Assembly: GCA_964244065.1 (NCBI GenBank)
Contig: CAXTHH010000005.1
Location: 1 to 64,000, forward strand
Direction: 5' to 3'
DNA length: 64,000 nt
Origin: JASLDZ01 sp964244065
GTDB taxonomy: Bacteria; Pseudomonadota; Alphaproteobacteria; Caulobacterales; Caulobacteraceae
Shown here: in pieces, positions 8,964 through 18,039 of the stretch
Position numbering within the stretch: position 1 is the stretch's first letter
Layout of the letters: each line of letters opens with the position of its first letter
Position numbers and translations under genes: made by a program
Notes under the pieces: model-generated
The model's database searches: none
Seen by the model: only the letters and a program-made list of their open reading frames with translations
What the model was told of the DNA's origin: nothing

Positions 8964-11674
8964 TGACGCCCGACCCTCGACGCCCGGACCCCGACGCGCT
9001 CCTGGCGCACGCCAAGCGGCAGGGCCGCGGGCGGCTGCGGGTCTACCTCGGCATGTCGCCCGGGGTGGGCAAGACCTACGAGATGCTCGAGGCGGCGCAG
9101 CGGCGGCGCGCCGACGGCGACGAGGTGCTGGTCGGCCTCATCGAGACCCACGGCCGCAGCGAGACCGAGGCGCTGCTGGACGGCCTGGAGGTGCTGCCCC
9201 GCGCCCCCATCGAGCACCGGGGCCAGCTGCTGCTGGAGTTCGATCTCGACGCCGCCCTGCGGCGCCGGCCCAAGCTGATCCTCGTCGACGAGTTCGCCCA
9301 CACCAACTCCCCCGGCGCCCGCCACCCCAAGCGCTGGCAGGACGTGGAGGAGCTGCTCTCCGCCGGCGTGGACGTCTGGACCACGCTCAACGTCCAGCAC
9401 CTGGAGAGCCTGGTGGACGTGGTGTGGCGCATCACGGGCGTGCGCGTGCGCGAGACCGTGCCCGACCGCGTCCTGAGCGAGGCCGACCAGATCCGACTGG
9501 TCGACATCACGCCCGAGGAGCTGCGCACCCGGCTGGAGGCGGGCAAGGTCTACGTGCCCGAGACCGCGCGGCTGGCGGGCGAGCGCTTCTTCAAGCTGGA
9601 GAACCTCACCGCCCTGCGCGAGCTCGCCCTGCGCCGCGCCGCGCAGACGGTGGACGACCAGCTGAACGCCCACATGAAGCGGCAGGGCATCGAGGGGCCG
9701 TGGGCCGCCGGCGAGCGCATCCTGGTGCTGGTGGCCGGCGACGCCATGGCCCCCGCCCTGGTCCGCGCCGGCCGCCGCCTCGCAGACCTGATGGACGCGC
9801 CGTGGACGGTGGCCACGGTGGAGCTGAACAACCGCGATCCCGTGGCGGGCGACCGGGCGAGGCAGGCGGCGGAGGCCTTCCGCCTGGCCGAGCAGCTGGG
9901 CGGCGCCACGCTGATGCTGACCGGCGACGACCTGCCCGCCGTGGTCCTCGACTACGCCCGGCGCAACAACGTCACGCAGATCGTGCTGGGGAAGTCGCAG
10001 GGCCGGTGGCTGCAACGCCTGGTCGGGCGCGACCTGGCCCAGGCGCTGCTGGACCGGTCGGGCGGCGCGGCGCTGCACTTCGTCACCGAGGGCGCGCCGG
10101 ACGGACGCTCCCGCGCGCCGCCGCCCAAGCCGCGCGCCGCCCGCACCCGCAAGCGCTGGATCGACTACGGCTCGGGCGCCGCCCTCCTGGGCGCCGCCAC
10201 CACCGTGGCCGTCCTGCTGGACCGCAACGTCGACAGCGCGGACCTGGGGATGGTGTACCTGGCGGGGGTGCTGGTGACGGGGCTGCTGTCCGGCCTCGGC
10301 CCGGCGCTGGCCACGGCGGCGGCGGCGGTCGCGCTCTACAACTTCCTGTTCCTCGATCCGCGGCTCAGCTTCACCATCGGGCGGCCGGCCGACCTGCTGA
10401 CGTTCGCCATCTTCTTCGCCACGGCGGGCGTCACCGGCTGGCTGTCCGGGCGCGTGCGCGACTCGGCGCGGCTGTCCGCGCGGCGGGCGGCGGCGGTGGC
10501 GTCGCTGCTGGCCGCGAGCCGCCGCCTGTCGGGCGCGGCCACCCGGCAGGACGCGGCGCAGGCGCTCGCCGAGCAGGCCTCGGCGGCCTCGGGGGGCGAG
10601 GCGCTCGTGCTCCTGCCGCAGGGCGACGAGGTGGTGGTCGCGGCGGGCGCCCCGGACCTGCACGTGCTCACCCCCGGCGAGGCGGCGGCGGCGCGTTGGG
10701 CGTGGGAGAAGCGGGAGGCCGCGGGCGCCGGCACCGGCACCCTGCCGCAGATCGGCTGGACCTTCCGCCCCCTGGTCGGCATGCGCGGCCCGACGGGGGT
10801 GGCGGGCGTGGCCGTGGGGACCGACCGCGCGCCCGAGGACGACCGGCTGCTCGCCGCCCTGCTGAGCCAGGGCGCGGTGGCGCTGGAGCGCGCCGACCTC
10901 GCCGCCGCGCAGGCCGCCAACGTGGCCGCCCGCCGCTCCGACCAGCTGCGGGCGGCGCTGCTGAACTCCATCAGCCACGACCTGCGCACCCCGCTGGCGA
11001 CCGTCATGGGCGCGGCCTCCACCCTGATCGAGCTCGGCCCCGAGCTGCCGGAGGCGACGCGGGCCGACCTACTGCTCTCCATCCGGGAGGAGGCGGATCG
11101 GCTGAACGGCTACGTCCGCAACCTGTTGGACATGACCCGGCTGGAGGGCGCCGCCCTGCAGCCCCGCCGCGAGCCGGTGGACATCCGCGACGTGCTGGGG
11201 GCCGCCATCGCCCGGGTGGAGCGCCGCCTCGGCCGCCGCACCCTGCACCGCGACTTCCCCGCCGAGCTGCCCACCGTGGAGGTCGATCCCACGCTGCTGG
11301 AGCAGGCGGTGGTCAACATCCTGGAGAACGCCGTCGCCTACAGCCCGGACGACACGCCCATCGAGGTGGCCGCCTTCGAGGACCGCGCCAACCTGGTCGT
11401 CAGCATCGAGGACGAGGGCAAGGGCATCCCCACCGCGGAGTTGGAGCGCGTGTTCGACCGCTTCCGCCGCATCGACGAGCCGAGCGACCGGGCGCGGGGC
11501 GACCGCACCAAGGGCGTGGGCCTTGGCCTGTCCATCTCCAAGGGGTTCGTGGAGGCCATGGGCGGCCGGATCGCGGCGGCGAGCCCGGTGCACGTGGCGC
11601 CCGACGGCGGCATGCGGGGCACCCGCATCCTGATCAGCCTGCCGAAGAGCGCGCGCAAGGCCGCGCCGGAGTAG
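8963..11674 (+). CDS. kdpD: Potassium sensor histidine kinase KdpD
   Basis: 903 residues in the classic KdpD order: N-terminal KdpD domain with a Walker A-like GMSPGVGKT (residues 30-38) and DEFAHTNSPG, a universal-stress-like domain (about 250-370), four close membrane helices (DUF4118, about 400-500), a GAF-like stretch, then HisKA with the phospho-acceptor His672 in SHDLRTPLA and a HATPase domain (ENAVAYSP, DEGKGIP, GVGLGLSI). It senses K+ limitation at the inner membrane and phosphorylates KdpE. Start ATG overlaps the PII-like stop. The kinase core is complete. Confidence 0.97.
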   Translation: MTPDPRRPDPDALLAHAKRQGRGRLRVYLGMSPGVGKTYEMLEAAQRRRADGDEVLVGLIETHGRSETEALLDGLEVLPRAPIEHRGQLLLEFDLDAALRRRPKLILVDEFAHTNSPGARHPKRWQDVEELLSAGVDVWTTLNVQHLESLVDVVWRITGVRVRETVPDRVLSEADQIRLVDITPEELRTRLEAGKVYVPETARLAGERFFKLENLTALRELALRRAAQTVDDQLNAHMKRQGIEGPWAAGERILVLVAGDAMAPALVRAGRRLADLMDAPWTVATVELNNRDPVAGDRARQAAEAFRLAEQLGGATLMLTGDDLPAVVLDYARRNNVTQIVLGKSQGRWLQRLVGRDLAQALLDRSGGAALHFVTEGAPDGRSRAPPPKPRAARTRKRWIDYGSGAALLGAATTVAVLLDRNVDSADLGMVYLAGVLVTGLLSGLGPALATAAAAVALYNFLFLDPRLSFTIGRPADLLTFAIFFATAGVTGWLSGRVRDSARLSARRAAAVASLLAASRRLSGAATRQDAAQALAEQASAASGGEALVLLPQGDEVVVAAGAPDLHVLTPGEAAAARWAWEKREAAGAGTGTLPQIGWTFRPLVGMRGPTGVAGVAVGTDRAPEDDRLLAALLSQGAVALERADLAAAQAANVAARRSDQLRAALLNSISHDLRTPLATVMGAASTLIELGPELPEATRADLLLSIREEADRLNGYVRNLLDMTRLEGAALQPRREPVDIRDVLGAAIARVERRLGRRTLHRDFPAELPTVEVDPTLLEQAVVNILENAVAYSPDDTPIEVAAFEDRANLVVSIEDEGKGIPTAELERVFDRFRRIDEPSDRARGDRTKGVGLGLSISKGFVEAMGGRIAAASPVHVAPDGGMRGTRILISLPKSARKAAPE

Positions 11675-11682
11675 AAGGGGCC

Positions 11683-12372
11683 ATGTCCACACGCCCGCGC
11701 GTGCTCGTGGTCGACGACGAGCCCCAAATCCACCGCTTCATCGGCCCCGCCCTGGAGGCCGCCGGCTTCGCGCCCGTGCGCGCCGACACGGGGGAGGACG
11801 GCCTGCGCGAGCTCGCCACCCATCCCCCGGACGCGCTGATCCTCGACCTGGGCCTGCCCGACATGGACGGCAAGACGGTGCTGGAGCGGGCGCGCGCCTT
11901 CTTCGAGGGGCCGATCCTGATCCTGTCGGCCCGCGACCGCGGCATGGACAAGATCGAGGCGCTGGACATGGGCGCCGACGACTATGTGCAGAAACCGTTC
12001 GACATCGGCGAATTCCTCGCCCGCCTGCGCGCCGCCCTGCGCAACAAGGTGCAGCGGCAGGGCGCCGCGCCCGTGGTGCGAGCGGGCGAGATCGAGGTGG
12101 ACCTCGTGCACCGCCTGGTCCGCCGGGCGGGCGAGGAGGTCAAGCTCACGCCGCGCGAGTACGACCTGCTGGCCCAGCTGGTGGCCGCGCCCGGCCGCGT
12201 GCTCACCCACCGGCAGATCCTGCACAAGGTGCTGGGCCCGGGGGAGGGCGACAACGTGCAGTATCTGCGCGTGCTGGTGCAGCACCTGCGCCAGAAGCTG
12301 GAGCCCGAGCCCGCCGAACCGCGCCACATCACCACGGTGTCCGGCGTCGGCTACCGCTTCACGACGGAGTGA
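11683..12372 (+). CDS. kdpE: Response regulator KdpE
   Basis: 229 residues, OmpR/PhoB family. Receiver domain with acidic pair Asp11-Asp12, phospho-acceptor Asp55 (LILDLGLPDMDG) and the conserved Lys in VQKPF. The C-terminal winged helix includes LTPREYDLLAQL and ends VSGVGYRF. Start ATG at 11683, 8 nt after kdpD with GAAGGGG upstream. It activates kdp transcription when phosphorylated by KdpD; here the target promoter would lie upstream of 2246. Confidence 0.96.
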   Translation: MSTRPRVLVVDDEPQIHRFIGPALEAAGFAPVRADTGEDGLRELATHPPDALILDLGLPDMDGKTVLERARAFFEGPILILSARDRGMDKIEALDMGADDYVQKPFDIGEFLARLRAALRNKVQRQGAAPVVRAGEIEVDLVHRLVRRAGEEVKLTPREYDLLAQLVAAPGRVLTHRQILHKVLGPGEGDNVQYLRVLVQHLRQKLEPEPAEPRHITTVSGVGYRFTTE

Positions 12373-12375
12373 CGG

Positions 12376-12548
12376 GTCTCTCCCTTCCCCCTCGATGGGG
12401 GAAGGGCCGGGGGTGGGGGTGCGGGCAGGCGGCTTGGAGTCGGGCTGGGAGACCCGAAGCGAAAGCGTCTCCCAACCCATCCTGCAGCCGTGTGCCCGCA
12501 CCCCTCACCCTGCCCTCTCCCCCATCGAGGGGGAGAGGGTTGTGCACC
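12376..12548. repeat. Long imperfect inverted repeat between convergent kdpE and helicase genes
   Basis: The left part (CCCCCTCGATGGGGGAAGG then GGGGGTGCGGGCA and GGGCTGGGAGA) is matched in reverse by the right part (TCTCCCAACCC, TGCCCGCACCCCTCACCC, CTCTCCCCCATCGAGGGGG). Each arm is about 70 nt and each carries its own small CCCTCGATGGGG hairpin. The position between two 3' ends suits a bidirectional transcription stop. The class resembles 1868-2035. Confidence 0.7.
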
Positions 12549-12550
12549 GG

Positions 12551-15397
12551 TCAGACTCCCGGTCCCACGAACCCCGCCACCTCCTCGATCGCCTCCACCA
12601 GGCCCACCCGGCGCGGCTCCACGCCGGGCGGCAGGCCGGAGAACAGGCGGGTGGGGCTGGCGGCGTCGAGCATCACGAACACGCCCCGGTCGTCCGCCCG
12701 GCGGATCAGGCGCCCGAAGGCCTGGGCGATCCGCCCGCGGGCCAGGGCGTCGTCGTAGGCGCCGCCCCCCTTCGCACTCCGGCCGAAGCGCTCGCGCCGC
12801 GCCCTGTGCAGCAGGTCCGGGCGCGGCCAGGGGGTGCGGTCGAACACCAGCAGGCGCAGGGAGCGGCCGGGCACGTCCACCCCGTCGCGCACGGCGTCGG
12901 TGCCCAGCAGGCAGCTGTCCTCCTCCGCGCGGAACACGTCCACCAGGGCGCCGGCCTCCATGGGGTCGACGTGCTGGGCGTGGAGCGCGACGCCGGCCTC
13001 GCCGAGCGGGCCGGCGATGCGGGCGTGCACCTCGCGCAGGCGGCGGATGGCGGTGAACAGGCCCACGCCCCCGCCGCCCGCGGCCAGGAACAGCTCGCGC
13101 AGAGCCGCGGCCACCTGGCGCGGGTCGTCCTTGGCCACGTCGGTGACCACCAGGCAGCGGCTCTGGGCGGCGTAGTCGAACGGGCTGTCCACCCGCAGCA
13201 GGCGCGGGCTCTCGGCCAGGCGCGCCGCCCCCGTGCGCATCTCGGCCAGCGCGAAGGGGCTGTCGTGGCCGGGGTCGCTGAGCGTGGCGCTGGTCACCAG
13301 CACGCCGTGCGCGCGCTTCAGCACCGCCTCGGCCAGGGGTTCGGTGGGGTCGACGTAGTTGCGGCGGAAGGCGGCGTCGGCCACGCGGCCCTGCGACCAC
13401 ACCGCCTCGAAGGCGTCCACGAACTCGGGCTCGGGCTCAGCGTCCGCGAGGCGGGCGAGCATGCGCCGCCAGGCGGGCAGCTGCATCCGGGCGCGGCGGT
13501 CGAGCCCGCGGAGCACGCCCTCGATCCGCGCGCGCTCGGTGGTCTCGAGTTCGGCGGCCTCGTCGTCCAGCACGTCGTCCAGCGCCTTGGCGAGGGCGAC
13601 CAGCGGGCCCTCCAAGGCGGCCAGGGCGGCGGCGGCGGCGGGGGCGGCCTCGCGCACCGCGTCCGTGGCCGGGCGGGCGGCGCACTCGGTGGCGGCCTCC
13701 TGCCCCCGCCGGGGCGCCTCGGCCCGGGCGCGCACCTGGTCGAGGAGCGCGGTGAGGAACGCCTCCACCGGGCCGAACGGCGTGGCGGCGGGCGCCTCGC
13801 CGTCCGGGTCGACGGGCGGGGCGATGCGGCCGGACCAGCCCTCGCCCGGCAGCTGGGCGGCGGCGCGGATAGCGGCGCTCATGGCCTGGGAGGCGGCGTC
13901 GGACAGGCCGAGCACGCCCGCCAGCCGCAGCTCCAGCCCGCGCCCGCGCTTGCGCCCCTCCGGCCCGCGCACCCAGCGGCGCAGCTCGGCGGTCTCCTGG
14001 CCCGAGAGGCAGGCGCTGAAGGTCGAGTCCGCCGCGGCGAACAGGTGGTGGCCCTCGTCGAACACCAGCCGCTTCAGCGCCGCGCTCTCCCCGTCGCGGC
14101 GGGTGCGGTTGGCCTCGATCATGGCGTGGTGGAGCACCAGGGCGTGGTTGGCGATCACGATGTCCGCCCGGCGCGAGGCGCGGATCGAGTGCTCCACGAA
14201 GCACCCGCGATAGTGCGAGCAGCCCGCGTGCATGCACTCGCCCCGGCGATCCACCAGGTTGGCCGGGCCGGCCTGGTTCAGCGCGCCCACCGCGAACAGC
14301 GTCGGCAGCCAGGCGGGCCAATCACCGCCGCTCATGTCGCCGTCGCGGCTGGCGGCGATCCAGCGGCCGGCCAGCGCCACGCCCACCAGGTCGCCCGCCC
14401 CCATCATGGCCGAGCGCACCAGGTCCTCGTAGTTGAGCAGGCAGGCGTAATTCTCGCGCCCCTTGCGCACCACGGCGCGGCGGGCCCGCACCTCCGGGTC
14501 GGGGTAGAGGCTGTGGCTCTCCCGCTCGATCTGCCGCTGCAGCGCGCGGGTGTAGGTGGAGATCCACACGGCCCCGCCATTTCCCTCCGCCCACAGGCTG
14601 GCGGGGGCGAGGTAGCCCAGCGTCTTGCCCACGCCCGTGCCCGCCTCGGCCAGCATCATGCGCGGCTCGTCCTCGCGCTCGCGGGGGCTGAAGGCGAAGG
14701 CGGTCTCGGCGGCGAAGCGCGCCTGACTGGGCCGCGCCTCGTCCAGCCCCGAGCGGGCCAGCAGGTCGGACAGGCGGGCGGCCGCCGCCTCGCCCGTGAC
14801 GGGGGCGGAGCCGGGCTCGCCGGCGGGGGCCTCGTCGCGCCACTCGGGCCGGCGCGCCCAGGCGTCCAGGCCCGAGCCGCGGAAGCTGCGGTCGCGCACG
14901 GGATGCGAGCGGATCGCCTCCACCACCGCCGGCCCCCAGGCCCAGCCGGCGCGGTTCATCGTCTCGGCGACGGCCAGCGCCTCCTCGCGGTTCGGGACGG
15001 GCGCCTCGGCCAGCTCGGCCAGGAGCTCGCGGGCGGCGTCGCCCAGGGCGCGCGCCTGCTCGGCCGGGGTGCGCGGCTCGGGCCGGCCGAGCGCGCGGGC
15101 GATCCCGGCGGGGGAGGGCGCGCAGAACCGGGCGGGGCGCACGAAGGCCCACAGCTCCAGCACGTCGTGCAGGTCGCGCGAGCGGGCGGGCGCGGAGAGG
15201 CCCAGCCGCCGGGCGGTCAGCACGGCGTGCGCCAGCAGCACCGGCCCGTCCTGGAAGGCGCGACGGGCGGCCCCCGCCGAGACCTCCTGCGCCTCCGCCC
15301 CGGCCAGCGCCGCGCGCGGGCCGGGCAGCACGGCCAGCGCGGGCGGGAGCGCGGCGGCCAGCCCGGTCTCGGCGGCGAGCGGTTCGGGCAGGTCCAC
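12551..15397 (-). CDS. DinG-like ATP-dependent DNA helicase (XPD family)
   Basis: 948 residues. An unusual N-terminal segment of about 200 residues, possibly a degenerate nuclease-like or accessory region, precedes a superfamily 2 helicase: Walker A EAGTGVGKTLGYL, a Cys cluster that would hold an iron-sulfur cluster (C near YACL, then CMHAGCSHYRGC), DEAH-box variant DEGHHL, SATLSDPG, and the C-terminal LLGTDAVRDGVDVPG and FGRLIRR motifs. Such enzymes unwind DNA 5' to 3' and resolve R-loops or unusual structures. ATG at 15397; converges on kdpE across a long inverted repeat. Confidence 0.9.
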   Translation of the reverse strand: MDLPEPLAAETGLAAALPPALAVLPGPRAALAGAEAQEVSAGAARRAFQDGPVLLAHAVLTARRLGLSAPARSRDLHDVLELWAFVRPARFCAPSPAGIARALGRPEPRTPAEQARALGDAARELLAELAEAPVPNREEALAVAETMNRAGWAWGPAVVEAIRSHPVRDRSFRGSGLDAWARRPEWRDEAPAGEPGSAPVTGEAAAARLSDLLARSGLDEARPSQARFAAETAFAFSPREREDEPRMMLAEAGTGVGKTLGYLAPASLWAEGNGGAVWISTYTRALQRQIERESHSLYPDPEVRARRAVVRKGRENYACLLNYEDLVRSAMMGAGDLVGVALAGRWIAASRDGDMSGGDWPAWLPTLFAVGALNQAGPANLVDRRGECMHAGCSHYRGCFVEHSIRASRRADIVIANHALVLHHAMIEANRTRRDGESAALKRLVFDEGHHLFAAADSTFSACLSGQETAELRRWVRGPEGRKRGRGLELRLAGVLGLSDAASQAMSAAIRAAAQLPGEGWSGRIAPPVDPDGEAPAATPFGPVEAFLTALLDQVRARAEAPRRGQEAATECAARPATDAVREAAPAAAAALAALEGPLVALAKALDDVLDDEAAELETTERARIEGVLRGLDRRARMQLPAWRRMLARLADAEPEPEFVDAFEAVWSQGRVADAAFRRNYVDPTEPLAEAVLKRAHGVLVTSATLSDPGHDSPFALAEMRTGAARLAESPRLLRVDSPFDYAAQSRCLVVTDVAKDDPRQVAAALRELFLAAGGGGVGLFTAIRRLREVHARIAGPLGEAGVALHAQHVDPMEAGALVDVFRAEEDSCLLGTDAVRDGVDVPGRSLRLLVFDRTPWPRPDLLHRARRERFGRSAKGGGAYDDALARGRIAQAFGRLIRRADDRGVFVMLDAASPTRLFSGLPPGVEPRRVGLVEAIEEVAGFVGPGV

Positions 15398-15490
15398 GAC
15401 CGGAACCTAGGCGTGTTCCACGTGAAACGGAACGGGAACGCGACCCGATGCCGCTTGCCGCCGCCGCGGTCGGCGGGGCAAGCGGTCGCC

Positions 15491-16060
15491 ATGACCGACG
15501 CCGCCCTCAAGCCCGCCTTCCACCTCGAGACTCCGGCGGGCGACGAGCGGGAGCGGCGCGTGTGCGACCACTGCCGCTTCGTGGACTATGTGAACCCGAG
15601 GATCGTGGTCGGCTCCGTCGTGACCTGGACGCCTCCCGACGGCGGCGAGCCGCAGTTCCTGATGTGCCGCCGGGCCATCGAGCCCCGCCGCGGCTTCTGG
15701 ACCCTGCCGGCCGGCTTCATGGAGACGGGCGAGGCTGTGCGCGACGCCGCCCGCCGCGAGGCCCGCGAGGAGGCCGAGTGCGAGATCGCCATCGACGCCG
15801 TGCTGGCGGTGTACGACGTGATCCACGTCCAGCAGGTGCAGGTCATGTTCCGCGCCACCCTGGCCGAGCCGGTGTTCTCCGCCGGACCCGAGAGCCTGGA
15901 GGTGCGGCTGTTCGAATGGAACGAGATCCCCTGGTCGGAGATCGCCTTCCCCTCGGTGCACTGGGCGCTTGGACACTGGCGCGAGGCGCGCGGCCAGGCG
16001 GCCTTCGCGCCGTTCGGCAACCCGGTGGACGCGGCCGACGGCGGGCTGGAGCCGGCCTGA
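15491..16060 (+). CDS. Nudix hydrolase with a zinc-ribbon-like N-terminus
   Basis: 189 residues from the ATG at 15491. A CDHCRF element in a YVNPRIVVG context is the start of the Nudix_N type module, although a second Cys pair is not visible. The Nudix box is complete: GFMETGEAVRDAARREAREE fits G-x5-E-x7-R-E-x2-E-E. Such enzymes hydrolyse nucleoside diphosphates linked to another group; the ADP-ribose / NADH branch is likely from the flanking sequence, but substrate is not settled. Divergent from the helicase gene and convergent with trmB. Confidence 0.9.
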   Translation: MTDAALKPAFHLETPAGDERERRVCDHCRFVDYVNPRIVVGSVVTWTPPDGGEPQFLMCRRAIEPRRGFWTLPAGFMETGEAVRDAARREAREEAECEIAIDAVLAVYDVIHVQQVQVMFRATLAEPVFSAGPESLEVRLFEWNEIPWSEIAFPSVHWALGHWREARGQAAFAPFGNPVDAADGGLEPA

Positions 16061-16077
16061 CCTTGACGCCCGCTTAC

Positions 16078-16180
16078 CGTCGCCCTCGGACTTGATCCGA
16101 GGGCCGGGCCGTCCACAACTCGACGGAAGAGGTGACGCACGACCGACGCCCGGCCCTCGGGTCAAGCCCGAGGGCGACGG
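16078..16180. repeat. 103-bp inverted repeat element, copy 1
   Basis: Begins CGTCGCCCTCGG and ends CCGAGGGCGACGG, with arms of about 33 nt containing nested palindromes (CCCTCGGACTTGATCCGAGGG, interrupted). Two more copies of identical length occur at 23248-23350 and 41261-41363. It lies between convergent Nudix and trmB genes and fills most of that 141-nt gap. Confidence 0.85.
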
Positions 16181-16201
16181 GGTGGGTGGGGCGCAAACCG
16201 C

Positions 16202-16879
16202 TCAGGCGCGCGTGAAATCCAGGAACACGGGTGCGATGTCGCCGAGCCGCTTCTCCTCGTACCGGGTGGCGACGTGGTCGGCGGGGGGCCGCCGCCAGTC
16301 GTCGGTGCGGCGGGCGGTCCAGCGCAGGGCGGGGTCGCCGCGAAGCGCCAGGAGCGCGGTCTCAGCGTAGTCCGCCCAGTCGGTGGCGAAGCGAAGGCGC
16401 CCGCCGGGGGCGAGCCCGCGCGCGAGCTCCCCGGCGAAGGCGGGGTTCACCAGCCGGCGCTTGCGGTGCCGCGCCTTGGGCCAGGGGTCGGGGAACAGGA
16501 TGAAGATCCGGGAGAGGCTCGCGTCCGGCAGGGCGGCCAGGAGGTCGCGCGCGTCGCCCACGTGCAGCCTCACGTTCTCCAGCCCGCGCTCGTCGATGTG
16601 CCGCAGGGCGGAGGCGGCGCCGTTCAGAAACGGCTCGGCGCCCAGGAACCGCACGGCGGGATGCCGCGAGGCCTGCTCGGCCAAGTGCTCGCCTCCGCCG
16701 AACCCGATCTCCAGCCAGGTCTCGCCGCTCCCTAGCGTGTCGGGGCCCAGCGGCAGGTCGGCGACGTTGATCGCCAGCCGCGGCAGCAAAGTCTCCATCA
16801 GCTCCGCCTGCCGCGGCTTGATGGGCCGCGACTTGAGCCGGCCGAAGGAGCGAAGGGGCGGGTGCGGGGCGTCGGCCAT
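16202..16879 (-). CDS. trmB: tRNA (guanine-N7-)-methyltransferase
   Basis: 225 residues from the ATG at 16879 (MADAPHPP). A longer frame reaches 16945 but that extension is Arg/Pro-rich and would overlap the divergent gene's start area. Motifs: SAM-binding EIGFGGGEHL, the family signature FPDPWPKARHRKRR, and a FATDW segment. It makes m7G46 in tRNA using S-adenosylmethionine. metK, which makes that cofactor, lies close by on the same strand but is separated by an oppositely oriented gene. Confidence 0.95.
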   Translation of the reverse strand: MADAPHPPLRSFGRLKSRPIKPRQAELMETLLPRLAINVADLPLGPDTLGSGETWLEIGFGGGEHLAEQASRHPAVRFLGAEPFLNGAASALRHIDERGLENVRLHVGDARDLLAALPDASLSRIFILFPDPWPKARHRKRRLVNPAFAGELARGLAPGGRLRFATDWADYAETALLALRGDPALRWTARRTDDWRRPPADHVATRYEEKRLGDIAPVFLDFTRA

Positions 16880-16971
16880 CGCCCCGTGTAACCGCCGTGC
16901 GGGCCGCAGTCGCGCTTGAGGGGTCCAGGCGCGTGGTATAGGCAATGCTGCACAGAGCCGAGCGAGGTCGA

Positions 16972-18012
16972 ATGCCCGTCACCATCGCCGTTAAGGGGGT
17001 CGCCCGCGAGGGCGGCGCGTTAATCCTCTCCGTGATGTCGGACAGTCCGGGCCTGACCATCTCCTACCAGCTGACGGACAGTTTCGCCGGGCCGAGCTAC
17101 AGCAACACCCTCGGCTACAACGGCTCGACCTCGACTGCGGGATCGACCTTCGACCTGCCGCTGCGCCTCTACGACGACAGCGAGGTAGGAAGGCCGGGGA
17201 CTTACCGAGTCAGCGGTGGCGTCACCGTGAACGGCGTCGCCTTGACGGTGAACCTTTCGGGCGTGGTGACTGAGAACGACTCCCCGGAATTCATCGTGAA
17301 CACCTCGACCGGCTACGGTTCCGGCGCCTTCAACATCGCCCGCCTCGACCTCGACCCCTTCTTCCTTAGGCAGATCAACGACAACAGTCTCAGCAATCGG
17401 GCGGCGGTTCGCGGGCTTGAGGCCATCGCCAGCTTCCCCGTCACGCCGATCACGGCACCCCAGGTACGGGTGAGCGTGGACATGGGTCCCTCCGTAGCGA
17501 TCACCGCCTACCAGTTCTTCACGGGCAAGATCGTGTCGCTTGAGGGTTTGGACTACCTGCTGAAGAGCGCCAACGGGCTGTACTCGGCCTACTACACTCC
17601 GTTCAACATGGAGAACCGGTACATCAACTTCGCCGCCAACCTGGGGCTGCAGGGCGAGGGGGCGGCCGGCTTCAAAGCGGGCTACGGCGCGCTCTCCCTG
17701 CACGACGCCGTGGTCAAGGCGTTTGGCGAGATCGTGGGCGGGAACGACCCGGCCGCGATCGCCAGCATCGAGGCGTCCGCCGGCTACTTCCAGCAGATCG
17801 CGCGCGAGCGGATCGGCGGCCCCGACCGCGACCTCGCCACCAAGGCTGCCATGGTCGGCTATGTGCTGGAAGAGGCGGTGAAGGCGCACGCGGGCCTGTA
17901 CGGCCACGCGCTGGAAAACTTCTACCTCGACCTGTGGGACGGCACGGCGAAGACGGGCGTCAGCCTGGTCGCCGCCTACGGCCCCGGCACCTTCGTGGAC
18001 GGGATCGGCTGA
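16972..18012 (+). CDS. Protein with RsaA N-terminal-like (S-layer anchor) domain
   Basis: 346 residues from the ATG at 16972, which has GAGG 8 nt upstream. Residues 1-110 look like a beta-rich domain (PGLTISYQLTD, TYRVSGGVTVNG). Residues about 175-340 resemble, from memory, the N-terminal lipopolysaccharide-binding domain of the Caulobacter S-layer protein RsaA: shared spacing of AYQFFTG, GLDYLL, AYYTPF, ENRYINFAANL and a later LATKAAMVGYVL. In RsaA this domain is N-terminal; here it is C-terminal. No signal peptide and no RTX repeats are seen, so the export route is unclear. Lower GC than its neighbours, and it is inserted against the direction of metK and trmB, so transfer is plausible. Confidence 0.75.
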   Translation: MPVTIAVKGVAREGGALILSVMSDSPGLTISYQLTDSFAGPSYSNTLGYNGSTSTAGSTFDLPLRLYDDSEVGRPGTYRVSGGVTVNGVALTVNLSGVVTENDSPEFIVNTSTGYGSGAFNIARLDLDPFFLRQINDNSLSNRAAVRGLEAIASFPVTPITAPQVRVSVDMGPSVAITAYQFFTGKIVSLEGLDYLLKSANGLYSAYYTPFNMENRYINFAANLGLQGEGAAGFKAGYGALSLHDAVVKAFGEIVGGNDPAAIASIEASAGYFQQIARERIGGPDRDLATKAAMVGYVLEEAVKAHAGLYGHALENFYLDLWDGTAKTGVSLVAAYGPGTFVDGIG

Positions 18013-18039
18013 CCTCGCCCTCGTCGCACCCTGCGAGGC

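Noticed and set aside
11984..15490. Long plus-strand frame running into the Nudix gene
   Set aside because: Everything before 15491 is antisense to the helicase gene and carries no homology; only the last 189 codons are real.
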